Assembly (NCBI GenBank): GCA_018242525.1 | Contig: JAFEBS010000006.1 | Span: forward strand, 1 to 64,000 | Length of the DNA: 64,000 bases | Direction: 5' to 3' | Source: Planctomycetota bacterium | Lineage (GTDB): Bacteria > Planctomycetota > Planctomycetia > Planctomycetales > Planctomycetaceae | Shown: one piece after another, positions 26,452 to 34,839 of the stretch | Numbering within the stretch: the stretch's first letter is position 1 | How the letters are laid out: the number at the start of each line of letters is the position of its first letter | Program-made: the position numbers and the translations under genes | Notes under the pieces: model-generated | Seen by the model: the letters and a program-made list of their open reading frames with translations, nothing else | What the model was told of the DNA's origin: nothing | Database searches by the model: none

Positions 26452-28794
26452 ATGAATCGTGCGTTCGAATTCCACGTGACTTTAAGACGGCCGTTCGCAC
26501 TGCGGATCATTGCGACGGTATTGACGGTCCTGTTGAGCAACTCCATCGTCCGTTCCGCCGAACCAGAGGACATTCGCTTTTTTCGCGAGAAGATCGAGCC
26601 CGTTCTGAAATCTGAATGCTATGGGTGCCATTCGCGGACCAACAAGGTTCAGGGAGGCCTGCTGCTGGATTCCCGATCAGGCATGTTGCGGGGTGGCGAA
26701 TCAGGCCCAGCGGTCAAGCCTGGCAAGGTGGCCGAAAGCCTGTTGATTCAAGCCCTGCGACACGAGGGGGGACTGGCCATGCCCCCCAAGAAAGCGAAGG
26801 TGGCGGAATCGACAGTGGCCGATTTTGTCCAGTGGATTGAACAGGGTGCTGCCGCTCCTGGATCTGAGGCGGTAGCCGAATCAGACCCCTCAGGCGTCAA
26901 GGCCGCCCGCGGCCATTGGGCGTTTCAACCACTGCAACCTGTGGTTCCTCCCGCGGTCCACGAATCTTCCTGGCCAGACTCACCTGTCGATGCCTTTGTC
27001 CTCGCCCGATTGGAACAGGAATCGTTGCAGCACGCGGCCCCTGCCAGTCGCCACGAATGGATTCGGCGGGTTACGTTTGATCTGACCGGACTTCCCCCGG
27101 AACCCGATGAGATCGATGACTTCGTCCGGGATGAGTCCCCGGATGCCTGCGAACGCCTCGTGGATCGCCTGCTCGGCAGTTGGCAATATGGCGAGCGTTG
27201 GGCACAACACTGGCTGGACGTCGTCCGCTTTGCCGAGACCGAAGGGTACGAATACGATCGCACCGTGCCCGATGCCTGGCGCTACCGCGACTACGTGATC
27301 AGTTCGTTAAATCGCGACAAGCCGTTCGATCGCTTCATCACTGAACAATTGGCCGGAGACGAGCTTGAGCCTGACAATACGGAATGTCTGACCGCCACGA
27401 TCTTCCATCGATTGGGCCCCGTCCGTCGCAACGCCGGCAATCCCGAAATCGCACTCAGCCGGAACGAAGTCCTGACTGAGCGAACAGACATCCTGGGCGC
27501 AGCATTGCTGGGACTGACTGTGGGCTGTGCCCGCTGTCACAATCACAAGCTGGAACCGATCACTCAGAAGGATTACTACCAGCTTCAGGCCTATCTGGCC
27601 GCGATGGACGAACACAACATCCTGCTGGCCGATGCCGCTGCTCAGCAGGAATGGGAGGCGGAAACACGTCGACTGAAAGACCAGATGGCCGCATTGCAGA
27701 AGCGGGCACGACTACTGACCGGGGAAGAACGGATTCGGCTGACCGAGATGATCGAGCAACTGGAAGATCAGCTACCGGCACCACTGGCCACGATTCCCGG
27801 AACTCACAACGATTTTTCGAAACGGACGCCTATCCATGTTCTGCGGCGTGGTGTCTGGGACAACAAGGGGGAACTGGTCGGACCGCGCCCTCCCAGCGTG
27901 CTCGTTCCTGACGACTATTCAGAACTGCCACCCGAAACGTCGGCACCGCGCAGTCAACTGGCCGCCTGGCTGGTTCGACCGGACCAGGCGCTGCCTCTAC
28001 GCGTCTACGTCAATCGCCTGTGGCAGAATCATTTCGGACTGGGCCTGGTCAAGACGGCGAATGACTTCGGTCTGAAAGGGGATCGTCCCCGCCATCCCGA
28101 ACTGCTGGAATGGCTCACCGCATCGTTTCTCAGAAACGGGATGCAGTCCAAGCCTCTGCATCGGGCCATAGTGCTGAGCAGCACGTATCGGCAGTCGAAT
28201 CGACCGACAGATGCCAGGGCGAATCGCGTGGACCCGGAAAATCGCCTGTTGTCGCATTTCTCACGTCGACGCCTTTCCGCCGATGAATTGCGTGATGCGA
28301 TGCTGGCAGTCGCCGGACGATTGAATCGGCAGGACGGGGGTCGCAGTGTCATCATCCCCGTGGACCAGGAATTGGTCCAATTGCTTTACAAGCCATCCCA
28401 GTGGCAGGTGACGCCCGACGTTCGTCAACACGATCGGCGTTCGATCTACCTGATGGCCAAGCGCAACCTGCGACTGCCGTTTATGGAGAATCTGGACGCC
28501 CCCACCTTGCAGAGCAGTTGTGCACGTCGTGATACGAGTACTCACGCACCCCAGGCCCTGGAGTTGCTGAATGGTTCCGTGTCGAATGGTCTGGCGCGAT
28601 CCTTTTCAGACCGATTGCAGCTGGAAGCCGGACAGGATCTGGAGCGAGTGGTCAACATGGCGTTTTTACGTGCCCTGGGACGTCCCGCGACAACGATTGA
28701 GCGACAGAAATCTCTCGAATTTCTACGGGATGAGCCACCCACCGAATTCGCGCTGGCCCTGTTTAACTTGAACGAGTTTCTCTATGTCCCCTGA
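26452..28794 (+). CDS. PSD1 cytochrome-type protein (DUF1549/DUF1553)
   Basis: 780 residues from the ATG at 26452 (GGAG nine bases upstream), starting with a signal peptide (FALRIIATVLTVLLSNSIVRS). Two heme-c motifs are visible: C56-Y-G-C59-H60 in the N-terminal planctomycete cytochrome domain and C359-A-R-C362-H363 in DUF1549 (about 175-385). DUF1553 covers about 510-760. These proteins occur only or mainly in planctomycetes and relatives, paired with DUF1501 proteins, and are thought to act in polysaccharide breakdown at the envelope, though the reaction is unknown. The next gene (DUF1501) overlaps its end by 11 bases. Confidence 0.9.
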   Translation: MNRAFEFHVTLRRPFALRIIATVLTVLLSNSIVRSAEPEDIRFFREKIEPVLKSECYGCHSRTNKVQGGLLLDSRSGMLRGGESGPAVKPGKVAESLLIQALRHEGGLAMPPKKAKVAESTVADFVQWIEQGAAAPGSEAVAESDPSGVKAARGHWAFQPLQPVVPPAVHESSWPDSPVDAFVLARLEQESLQHAAPASRHEWIRRVTFDLTGLPPEPDEIDDFVRDESPDACERLVDRLLGSWQYGERWAQHWLDVVRFAETEGYEYDRTVPDAWRYRDYVISSLNRDKPFDRFITEQLAGDELEPDNTECLTATIFHRLGPVRRNAGNPEIALSRNEVLTERTDILGAALLGLTVGCARCHNHKLEPITQKDYYQLQAYLAAMDEHNILLADAAAQQEWEAETRRLKDQMAALQKRARLLTGEERIRLTEMIEQLEDQLPAPLATIPGTHNDFSKRTPIHVLRRGVWDNKGELVGPRPPSVLVPDDYSELPPETSAPRSQLAAWLVRPDQALPLRVYVNRLWQNHFGLGLVKTANDFGLKGDRPRHPELLEWLTASFLRNGMQSKPLHRAIVLSSTYRQSNRPTDARANRVDPENRLLSHFSRRRLSADELRDAMLAVAGRLNRQDGGRSVIIPVDQELVQLLYKPSQWQVTPDVRQHDRRSIYLMAKRNLRLPFMENLDAPTLQSSCARRDTSTHAPQALELLNGSVSNGLARSFSDRLQLEAGQDLERVVNMAFLRALGRPATTIERQKSLEFLRDEPPTEFALALFNLNEFLYVP

Positions 28795-30211
28795 TCCCCG
28801 CCCCCATCATCTGCCGACTCGGACCCGGCGCGAATTCGTCCGCGATGCGTGCTGTGGATTTGGCGGACTGGCGCTCGCGTCCCTGCTTCACGAGGAACAC
28901 CTGCGCGCGGCACCGGGTCCGTTGTCAGTGAAGTCCACACACCTGCCCGCGAAGGCAAAGTCCGTCATATTTCTGTTCATGGCGGGGGGACCAAGTCACA
29001 TCGAAACTTTCGATCCGAAGCCGCTACTGAACAAGCTGAATGGCCAGGTCCGGCCGGCAGAATTCGGGGAAGCGAAGTATCAGTTCATCCAGCGAGATGC
29101 CCGACTGCTGGGGACTCAGCGCACGTTCCGCAAATATGGCGAAAGCGGGATTGAAGTTTCGGACTTGTTTCCCAACATCGGCAGTTGCATTGACGACATC
29201 GCAGTCCTCCGGTCGTGCCACGGGGATATGGTGGTTCACTCGGCGGCGCAGTACGAACTGTTTTCCGGGCGGACTGTTCCAGGGTTTCCCAGCATGGGCT
29301 CGTGGATGCTGTACGGGCTGGGTGCCGAAAGCCAGTCGCTGCCGGCGTACGTCGTGATGCCCGATCCGAAGGGGGCGCTGGAAGCGGGCCAACCGATGTA
29401 CATGAATGGCTTCCTGCCCGCGATCTATCAGCCAACCATGTTTCGTCCCGGCCGAAGACCGGTGCTGAATCTCGATCTGCCAGCACACGTGGACTCCGGC
29501 CAGCGGCGGCGGACGTTGCAGTTCATTCGCGACCTGAACGAAGCTACCCTGGATCCGGCCGATGCGGAATTCCATGCGCGCATCAACGCCTATGACGTCG
29601 CGTTTCGAATGCAATCCGAAGCGCCGGCCGTCCTGGATTTGTCGCACGAACCGCAGGAAACGCTGGACCTGTATGGCGTCGGTCAGGAACCGACGCACGA
29701 CTATGGCCGACGGTGCCTGCTGGCCCGCAAGCTGGTTGAAAATGGGGTACGATTCGTCTGTGTCGTCTCGGGAGGCGGCCCCGGCAACATGCAATGGGAT
29801 GCTCACGGCGACATTGAGGAAAACCATCTGCGCAAAGCGTCGGAAACCGACCAGCCTGTTGCGGGCCTGTTGAAGGATCTGAAGCGACGCGGCTTGCTGG
29901 ATAGTACCCTGGTCGTGTGGGGGGGTGAATTCGGCAGGTCACCGGAAGCCGAATCCGGCAAAGGACGCGACCACCACAATCTGGGGTTCAGCATGTGGAT
30001 GGCCGGCGGCGGCGTTCGCGGCGGTCAGGTCGTGGGTGCCACCGACGCCATCGGGTTGCGCGCCATCGACCGTCCGTACCACTTCCGCGACATCCACGCC
30101 ACGATCCTGCACCAGTTGGGCCTGGACCAGCACCAGTTGACCTACCCGCACCTTGGCCGCGATGAACGACTGACTTTCGTCGAAGGGAATGTCATTCGGG
30201 AAATCGTCTAG
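28784..30211 (+). CDS. DUF1501 Tat-exported protein
   Basis: 475 residues. The N-terminus has a twin-arginine signal (TRREFVRDACCGFGGLALAS). The body has the DUF1501 marks: SVIFLFMAGGPSHIETFDPK, a VVWGGEFGRSP loop, and GRDHHNLGFSMWMAGGG near the end, resembling alkaline-phosphatase/sulfatase folds with metal-binding Asp and His. It overlaps the PSD1 gene by 11 bases, the usual planctomycete pairing. The two are probably translated together and act on the same substrate outside the cytoplasm. Confidence 0.9.
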   Translation: MSPDPRPHHLPTRTRREFVRDACCGFGGLALASLLHEEHLRAAPGPLSVKSTHLPAKAKSVIFLFMAGGPSHIETFDPKPLLNKLNGQVRPAEFGEAKYQFIQRDARLLGTQRTFRKYGESGIEVSDLFPNIGSCIDDIAVLRSCHGDMVVHSAAQYELFSGRTVPGFPSMGSWMLYGLGAESQSLPAYVVMPDPKGALEAGQPMYMNGFLPAIYQPTMFRPGRRPVLNLDLPAHVDSGQRRRTLQFIRDLNEATLDPADAEFHARINAYDVAFRMQSEAPAVLDLSHEPQETLDLYGVGQEPTHDYGRRCLLARKLVENGVRFVCVVSGGGPGNMQWDAHGDIEENHLRKASETDQPVAGLLKDLKRRGLLDSTLVVWGGEFGRSPEAESGKGRDHHNLGFSMWMAGGGVRGGQVVGATDAIGLRAIDRPYHFRDIHATILHQLGLDQHQLTYPHLGRDERLTFVEGNVIREIV

Positions 30212-30228
30212 AGCACGTTTTGGGGTAG

Positions 30229-30293
30229 CTGAAGTCGTGAGACTTCAGAAATCCCCGAACACTAGCCCGACGCGCGAGCGCGCGAGCGAGGGA
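30229..30293. repeat. GTGA-loop hairpin plus GC-rich repeat after the DUF1501 gene
   Basis: CTGAAGTC-GTGA-GACTTCAG (30229-30248) is a perfect 8-bp hairpin with a GTGA loop. The same design occurs at 47581 and 60096 with different stems. It is followed by ACTAGCCCGACGCGCGAGCG and a run of GCGCGAGC to 30293, the counterpart of the repeat at 24791. It may end the PSD1-DUF1501 transcript. Confidence 0.65.
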
Positions 30294-30339
30294 CCGAGGC
30301 AAGACGCATGGAAACTAGATTCCTCACTTGGGCCTGCCG

Positions 30340-31428
30340 CTAGTTGAACAGGAAGTGGCAGATGTCGCCGTCCTGCATGACGTACTGCTTGCCCTCCACG
30401 CGCAGCTTGCCTGCGGCGCGGATCTCTTTTTCCGTCTTGTAGGTTTCCAGATCTTCCAGGTTGTAGATTTCGGCCCGGATGAACCCCTTTTCGAAGTCGG
30501 TATGAATGACGCCCGCCGCCTGCGGGGCGGTGGCTCCGATCGGGATGGTCCAGGCGCGGACTTCCATTTCACCGGCTGTGAAATAGCTTTGCAGGCCCAG
30601 CACGCGGTAGGCTTCGCGCGCCAACACCGCCAGGGCAGGTTCGGCCAGACCGGCTCCTTCCAGCATCTCGGCGCGGTCCGCTTCGTCCAGTTCAGCGATC
30701 TCGGATTCCAGCTTGGCGCAAACTGGCACAACGGAGGCACCCACCTTGGCGGCGAATTCCCGGACCTGCTGAACCAGCGGTCCCTTGCCTTCCAGGTCGG
30801 CTTCGTCGACGTTGGCAACGTAGAGAATTGGCTTGGCGGTCATCAGACCATAACTGCGGACCACGCGGGCATCCGCTTCCTCGAATTCCATCTTCCGCAA
30901 CGGTTGCTCGGTCTCCAGGTGCGTCAGGCATTTGCGAATCACTTCCGCCCGATGCCTGGCGTCCTTGTCACCACTCTTGGCGGTCCGTTCCGCCTTGGAG
31001 AGTGAATTCTCCAGGGTCTGGATGTCGGCCAGCATCAGTTCAATTTCAATTGTTTCGATGTCTGAAACCGGATTCACGTTGCCCGTGACGTGAATGACGT
31101 CCGGATCTTCGAAGCAGCGAACAACCTGCAGAATCGCATCGACTTCGCGAATGTGAGTCAGGAATTTGTTTCCCAGTCCCTGGCCTTCGCTGGCCCCTTT
31201 GACGATCCCGGCGATGTCGACCAGTTTCAGCGCGGCGGGGACGATTTTCTTGGGAACGATGTACTTCGTAATCCGTTGCAGGCGTCCGTCGGGGACGCTG
31301 ACGACACCTTCGTTTGGTTCAATCGTACAGAAGGGATAGTTCGCACTCTGTGCCGCCTTGGACATGGTGAGTGCGTTAAACAGGGTGCTCTTACCCACAT
31401 TGGGCAAACCGACGATGCCAGCTTCCAT
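30340..31428 (-). CDS. ychF: Ribosome-binding ATPase/GTPase YchF
   Basis: 362 residues from the ATG at 31428, the usual length (363) of the family; a start at 31524 would add 32 residues. The Obg-family P-loop is GLPNVGKST (7-15). The YchF-type NxxE motif and a long coiled-coil insert (about 130-165) follow, and the C-terminal TGS domain ends with [14 protein letters not shown]. YchF/OLA1 binds ribosomes and hydrolyses ATP, with roles in stress response. It is a stand-alone gene on the minus strand. Confidence 0.93.
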   Translation of the reverse strand: MEAGIVGLPNVGKSTLFNALTMSKAAQSANYPFCTIEPNEGVVSVPDGRLQRITKYIVPKKIVPAALKLVDIAGIVKGASEGQGLGNKFLTHIREVDAILQVVRCFEDPDVIHVTGNVNPVSDIETIEIELMLADIQTLENSLSKAERTAKSGDKDARHRAEVIRKCLTHLETEQPLRKMEFEEADARVVRSYGLMTAKPILYVANVDEADLEGKGPLVQQVREFAAKVGASVVPVCAKLESEIAELDEADRAEMLEGAGLAEPALAVLAREAYRVLGLQSYFTAGEMEVRAWTIPIGATAPQAAGVIHTDFEKGFIRAEIYNLEDLETYKTEKEIRAAGKLRVEGKQYVMQDGDICHFLFN

Positions 31429-31680
31429 AATTCCGCGAAGACCTTGCCGAGAATAAACATCATAAAAACGGCCAGCAGTGAAGGTGCCAGTCGAACTGGG
31501 CAAGACTTCACCACGGCGTTTCACGAACAGGTTTGATATCAGACCGACTGAGCAAAGTCACGGTCGACGCCGATTTCCGCTGATTCCGGCAGAGCCATCG
31601 CCTTTTTAACAGTGGGATGGCCCGCTGAAAGCTGAGAGCGATTGACGTCTTGGTGGAAGCATTCCGTCCAATTGTCTTCA

Positions 31681-31887
31681 GGCCCAAAGGGGCCGTCCGT
31701 TCGTCCAACCAGGGCTGCAGGCCCTGGTTACGGCCACCCCGAGCCCATCCTGAGGCCTGAAGGGCCGGTAATTCCAAGGCCATCAAGAGTACGGGAATGG
31801 TCGGCCCTTCAGGCCTCAGGATGACTTACACCTCAGTTTTCCAGGGCCTGCGGCCCTGGCTGGAGGAACGGACGGCCGCGTGGGCCT
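31681..31887. repeat. Long palindromic repeat between ychF and the DUF6134 gene
   Basis: About 207 bases. The core arms at 31746-31767 and 31802-31823 (starting CATCCTGAGGCC, ending GCCTCAGGATG) are a perfect 22-bp inverted repeat with a 34-base spacer. Outside them are CCAGGGCTGCAGGCCCTGG (31709-31727) and CCAGGGCCTGCGGCCCTGG (31841-31859), and at the far ends GGGGCCGTCC with GGACGGCC. The rest of 31429-32043 shows nothing recognisable. Confidence 0.75.
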
Positions 31888-32043
31888 CAAAACACGAATC
31901 GGTAAACGGATTCTGTGGCCTGGGTTGGGTCCTGCTCTGGTCTCGTCCTGCAAAAACCATCTTGGCCGTTTTTCCACATTGAGCTATCGTCCCGCCATTC
32001 CAATGGTCATTCTCGCTGTTGTCGACTCTTGCGAGCTTCCGCC

Positions 32044-32784
32044 ATGCCAACTCAAGTTGTGCCGGTTCGTCTGACATCCATCGTCCGATCCTGTTCCTGG
32101 GTGGCCTGTTACGCCATTTTTACAGCCGTCGGCCTGGCCGCGGAACCCGAGGTTGTGTCCAGGCACACACGGGAATTCAAGGTGTCGGTTGACGGCCGCG
32201 TACGCGGAACTCAAACGATGACGTTTTCCCGGCGCAGCGATGGCTCGGAAATCATGCAGGGCGAAACCGAAGTTGTCCTGAACTTCGTCGTTTACCGATA
32301 CCGCTATGCTTCGACCGGCAAGGAAATCTGGAAAGATGGGCGACTGATCCAACTGGCCAATGAGTCGGATTACAACGGCGACAAGTACGTCATCCACGGA
32401 TCCGCGACCAAGCAGGCCCTGCATTACGAAGTGAATGGCGAATCGCAACAGGCCCCCGGTGACATCTGGGCGGCCTCATACTGGCGTGAACCTGATCCCA
32501 GGCGAGTCGGCAAAAAGGTCCGCCTGCTGGATTCGGACAAGGGTCGACAATTGATCGCGACCCTGGAAAAACGGGAACCGGAAACAATCACTGTCGAATC
32601 CACACCGATCAAGGCGTCGCATTATAACCTGGACGGGGATGTAGAAGTCGATGTCTGGTACGACAAGCAGGGGTTCATCGTTCGCCAGGAATCGGTCGAA
32701 TCCGGGCACAAGACCCTGCTGGAACTGGCAAAAATCCAGCGAAGCGAAGAAACCGCCGCCAAGCCAGGTGCGACTCTGAAATAG
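32044..32784 (+). CDS. Secreted DUF6134-type protein
   Basis: 246 residues from the ATG at 32044. Residues 1-31 form a signal peptide ending VGLAA. The mature part is an all-beta fold resembling the DUF6134 (3108-type) secreted family: FKVSVDGRVRGTQTMTF, then VVYRYRYASTGKEIWKDGRL, IWAASYWRE and HYNLDGDVEVDVWYDKQG. Such proteins are periplasmic or outer-membrane associated and of unknown role. No partner gene is evident. Confidence 0.65.
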   Translation: MPTQVVPVRLTSIVRSCSWVACYAIFTAVGLAAEPEVVSRHTREFKVSVDGRVRGTQTMTFSRRSDGSEIMQGETEVVLNFVVYRYRYASTGKEIWKDGRLIQLANESDYNGDKYVIHGSATKQALHYEVNGESQQAPGDIWAASYWREPDPRRVGKKVRLLDSDKGRQLIATLEKREPETITVESTPIKASHYNLDGDVEVDVWYDKQGFIVRQESVESGHKTLLELAKIQRSEETAAKPGATLK

Positions 32785-32852
32785 TCGGCTCGCGTGCAAT
32801 CGACTCGCATTGCACCTTAGTAGCGCGAGCGCGCCGGATTCACAGCTCTTTC

Positions 32853-32947
32853 TTTTCCCCGAAGGGGATGCATCGCAAAGCACAGGGTGCGCTTCGCACC
32901 CTGTGAAGAAGTGAACCGCGATTTTTGTCTTTCCCCGTAGGGGGCGA
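32853..32947. repeat. Palindromic repeat with CACAGGGTGCG hairpin (copy of 50908)
   Basis: TTTTCCCCGAAGGGGATG, then the perfect 11-bp hairpin CACAGGGTGCG-CTT-CGCACCCTGTG (32881-32905), then TTTCCCCGTAGGGGGCG. The reverse complement of the same arrangement is at 50908-51004. Confidence 0.75.
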
Positions 32948-33019
32948 ACGTGCGACACGCATTGCATTTCCGACGCGCCGAGCCGGTCGAATTCGCATCC
33001 CACGCACCCCTCGCCCGCC

Positions 33020-33045
33020 AATTTGAAAAGGGCGATGGCCCTGAG
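33020..33045. repeat. Fragment of the 142-bp palindromic repeat
   Basis: AATTTGAAAAGGGCGATGGC followed by CCTGAG, identical in wording to the right end of the repeat at 26219 and 58515. Nothing else is recognised in 32948-33125, which probably holds the promoter of the gene at 33126. Confidence 0.6.
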
Positions 33046-33125
33046 CATTACATTAACCGATGTTGATGTAGATCTCCCTCTTCGTCACAATACGGACAGC
33101 GATTGAACGGCAAAGGGACCGAACG

Positions 33126-34523
33126 ATGTTGAGCATCCTGGGAAAGAAATCACGATTGTGCGATGGGATCAGCCGTCGCGAAATGTTGCGAGTGGGGGGC
33201 TTGAGTACATTTGGACTCAGCCTGCCGTTCCTGGCTCGCGCACGTGCCGCCGAAACCCCGCCCGGCGGTTCCAGGCGCGCCAAGTCCTGCATCGTCCTGT
33301 TCCTGATGGGTGGGCCGCCCCAGCATTCCACGTGGGATCCCAAGCCGCAGGCCCCCCAGGAAGTGCGCGGTGAATTTGCCCCGATCAGTACCACCGTGCC
33401 TGGGATGCAGTTCTGCGAATTGCTGCCGCGGACGTCGCTGCTGGCGGAACACATAGCCGTGCTGCGCGCCGTCTCCAGTGGCGACAACGCTCATTCGTCC
33501 AGCGGTTACTACATGTTGACGGGGCATCCGCATGCCCCGATGAACTCGGAAAATGCCAACCCCGGATTCCCCAACGACTATCCCAATCTGGGATCGATCG
33601 TCCGTAAACTGGTGCCAGATCGGGGGAGCCTGCCCGCGGCGATTCGACTGCCGCACCGGATCTTCAATACCGACGGCAGCGTTTGGCCGGGGCAGGACGC
33701 GGGGTTCCTGGGACGCCCCGTCGAACCCTGGCTGTTGAATTGCAGGCCGGCCGATCCCGGTTTCCGGATCGACGAACTGACTTTGAATGCCGAAATCTCG
33801 GACCATCGTCTGGCGGGACGTCGTTCACTGCTGGAACAGGTCAATCAACGCCTGGATACTGTCGATCGAACAGGAATCCGCAATGGATATGGGCGGCTGA
33901 CAGAGCAGGCGTTCAACGTGCTGAATTCCAGTGATTCGCGGCAGGCGTTTCAGTTGGACCTGGAGTCCCCTGAGACGCGTGACCGCTATGGTCGCACTCA
34001 GTTTGGACAGAGCGTCCTGCTGGGTCGGCGGCTGGTCGAAGCCGGAGTTTCGCTGGTTCAAGTCAACTGGTACCGCGGCCCCGATGAACCTTCGGACGCC
34101 CCCTGTTGGGACAGCCACGCCCGCGAATCGCAACGACTGAAGAACGTGCTGGCTCCGCCCGCCGACCAGGCGATGGCGGCCTTGATCGAAGACCTGCACG
34201 AGCGTGGTCGGCTTGACGATACACTGGTGGTTTGCATGGCCGAGTTTGGTCGCAGTCCCCGGATCAACGGAGCGGGCGGGCGCGATCACTGGGGCCACGT
34301 CTATTCCGTCGCACTGGCCGGTGGCGGCATCAAGGGAGGCGTGGTCTACGGAGCGTCGGATGCCATCGGAGCCTATCCAGCGTCCGGCCGGGTTCAGCCC
34401 CAGGATCTGACCGCCACGATCTTTCATTGCCTCGGCCTGGACCCGCATGCGGAAATCCAGGATACGTTCGGTCGGCCGATCCCAATCAGCCGGGGTGACG
34501 TGATCCAGCAGATCCTGACCTGA
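33126..34523 (+). CDS. DUF1501 Tat-exported protein (second paralogue)
   Basis: 465 residues. The Tat signal is ISRREMLRVGGLSTFGLSLP. DUF1501 motifs are CIVLFLMGGPPQHSTWDPK, ISTTVPGMQFCELLPRTSLL, VCMAEFGRSPRI and GRDHWGHVYSVALAGGGIKG, the latter two carrying the putative metal ligands. It is clearly paralogous to the protein at 28784 but has no PSD1 partner next to it: the following gene is a Gfo/Idh/MocA remnant. Probably periplasmic, with an uncharacterised hydrolase-like role. Confidence 0.88.
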   Translation: MLSILGKKSRLCDGISRREMLRVGGLSTFGLSLPFLARARAAETPPGGSRRAKSCIVLFLMGGPPQHSTWDPKPQAPQEVRGEFAPISTTVPGMQFCELLPRTSLLAEHIAVLRAVSSGDNAHSSSGYYMLTGHPHAPMNSENANPGFPNDYPNLGSIVRKLVPDRGSLPAAIRLPHRIFNTDGSVWPGQDAGFLGRPVEPWLLNCRPADPGFRIDELTLNAEISDHRLAGRRSLLEQVNQRLDTVDRTGIRNGYGRLTEQAFNVLNSSDSRQAFQLDLESPETRDRYGRTQFGQSVLLGRRLVEAGVSLVQVNWYRGPDEPSDAPCWDSHARESQRLKNVLAPPADQAMAALIEDLHERGRLDDTLVVCMAEFGRSPRINGAGGRDHWGHVYSVALAGGGIKGGVVYGASDAIGAYPASGRVQPQDLTATIFHCLGLDPHAEIQDTFGRPIPISRGDVIQQILT

Positions 34524-34542
34524 ACCGGATTCAGGAGCGATC

Positions 34543-34810
34543 ATGTCGATGAATGCCGACCGTCACGATCGTTTTCCGCGACGCGAACTCCTGACAGCCG
34601 GTGCTTGAGTTCGCACGCCAGCACAAAGCCCCGATCATGTCCTCCAGCCTGTTCCGCCACCAATGGGGTACCGAAACCGCGCTGCGCATGAAGTCCGCGG
34701 GTGAGTTCGGGCCGTTGCAGTATGTCATCGCCAGCCAGGGCGGCGGGTATTCGCATCCGTCGTTGCAGGAAAAGAGCCGACTGGTGTCGCTGGCAGAAGT
34801 GATGACGTGA
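34543..34810 (+). pseudogene. Gfo/Idh/MocA oxidoreductase remnant
   Basis: A good ribosome site (AGGAG) precedes the ATG at 34543, which opens a Tat-like start (MSMNADRHDRFPRRELLTAGA) that stops after 21 codons at 34606. In the +1-shifted frame (34601-34810) the sequence continues as the middle of a dehydrogenase (LEFARQHKAPIMSSSLFRHQ and WGTETALRMKSAGEFGPLQY), a segment typical of residues 130-190 in planctomycete Gfo/Idh/MocA proteins. The Rossmann nucleotide-binding part and the whole C-terminus are missing. Internal deletion plus truncation is the simplest reading. Confidence 0.7.
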
Positions 34811-34839
34811 CGATCACGGATCATTGCCGGCATGCCAAC

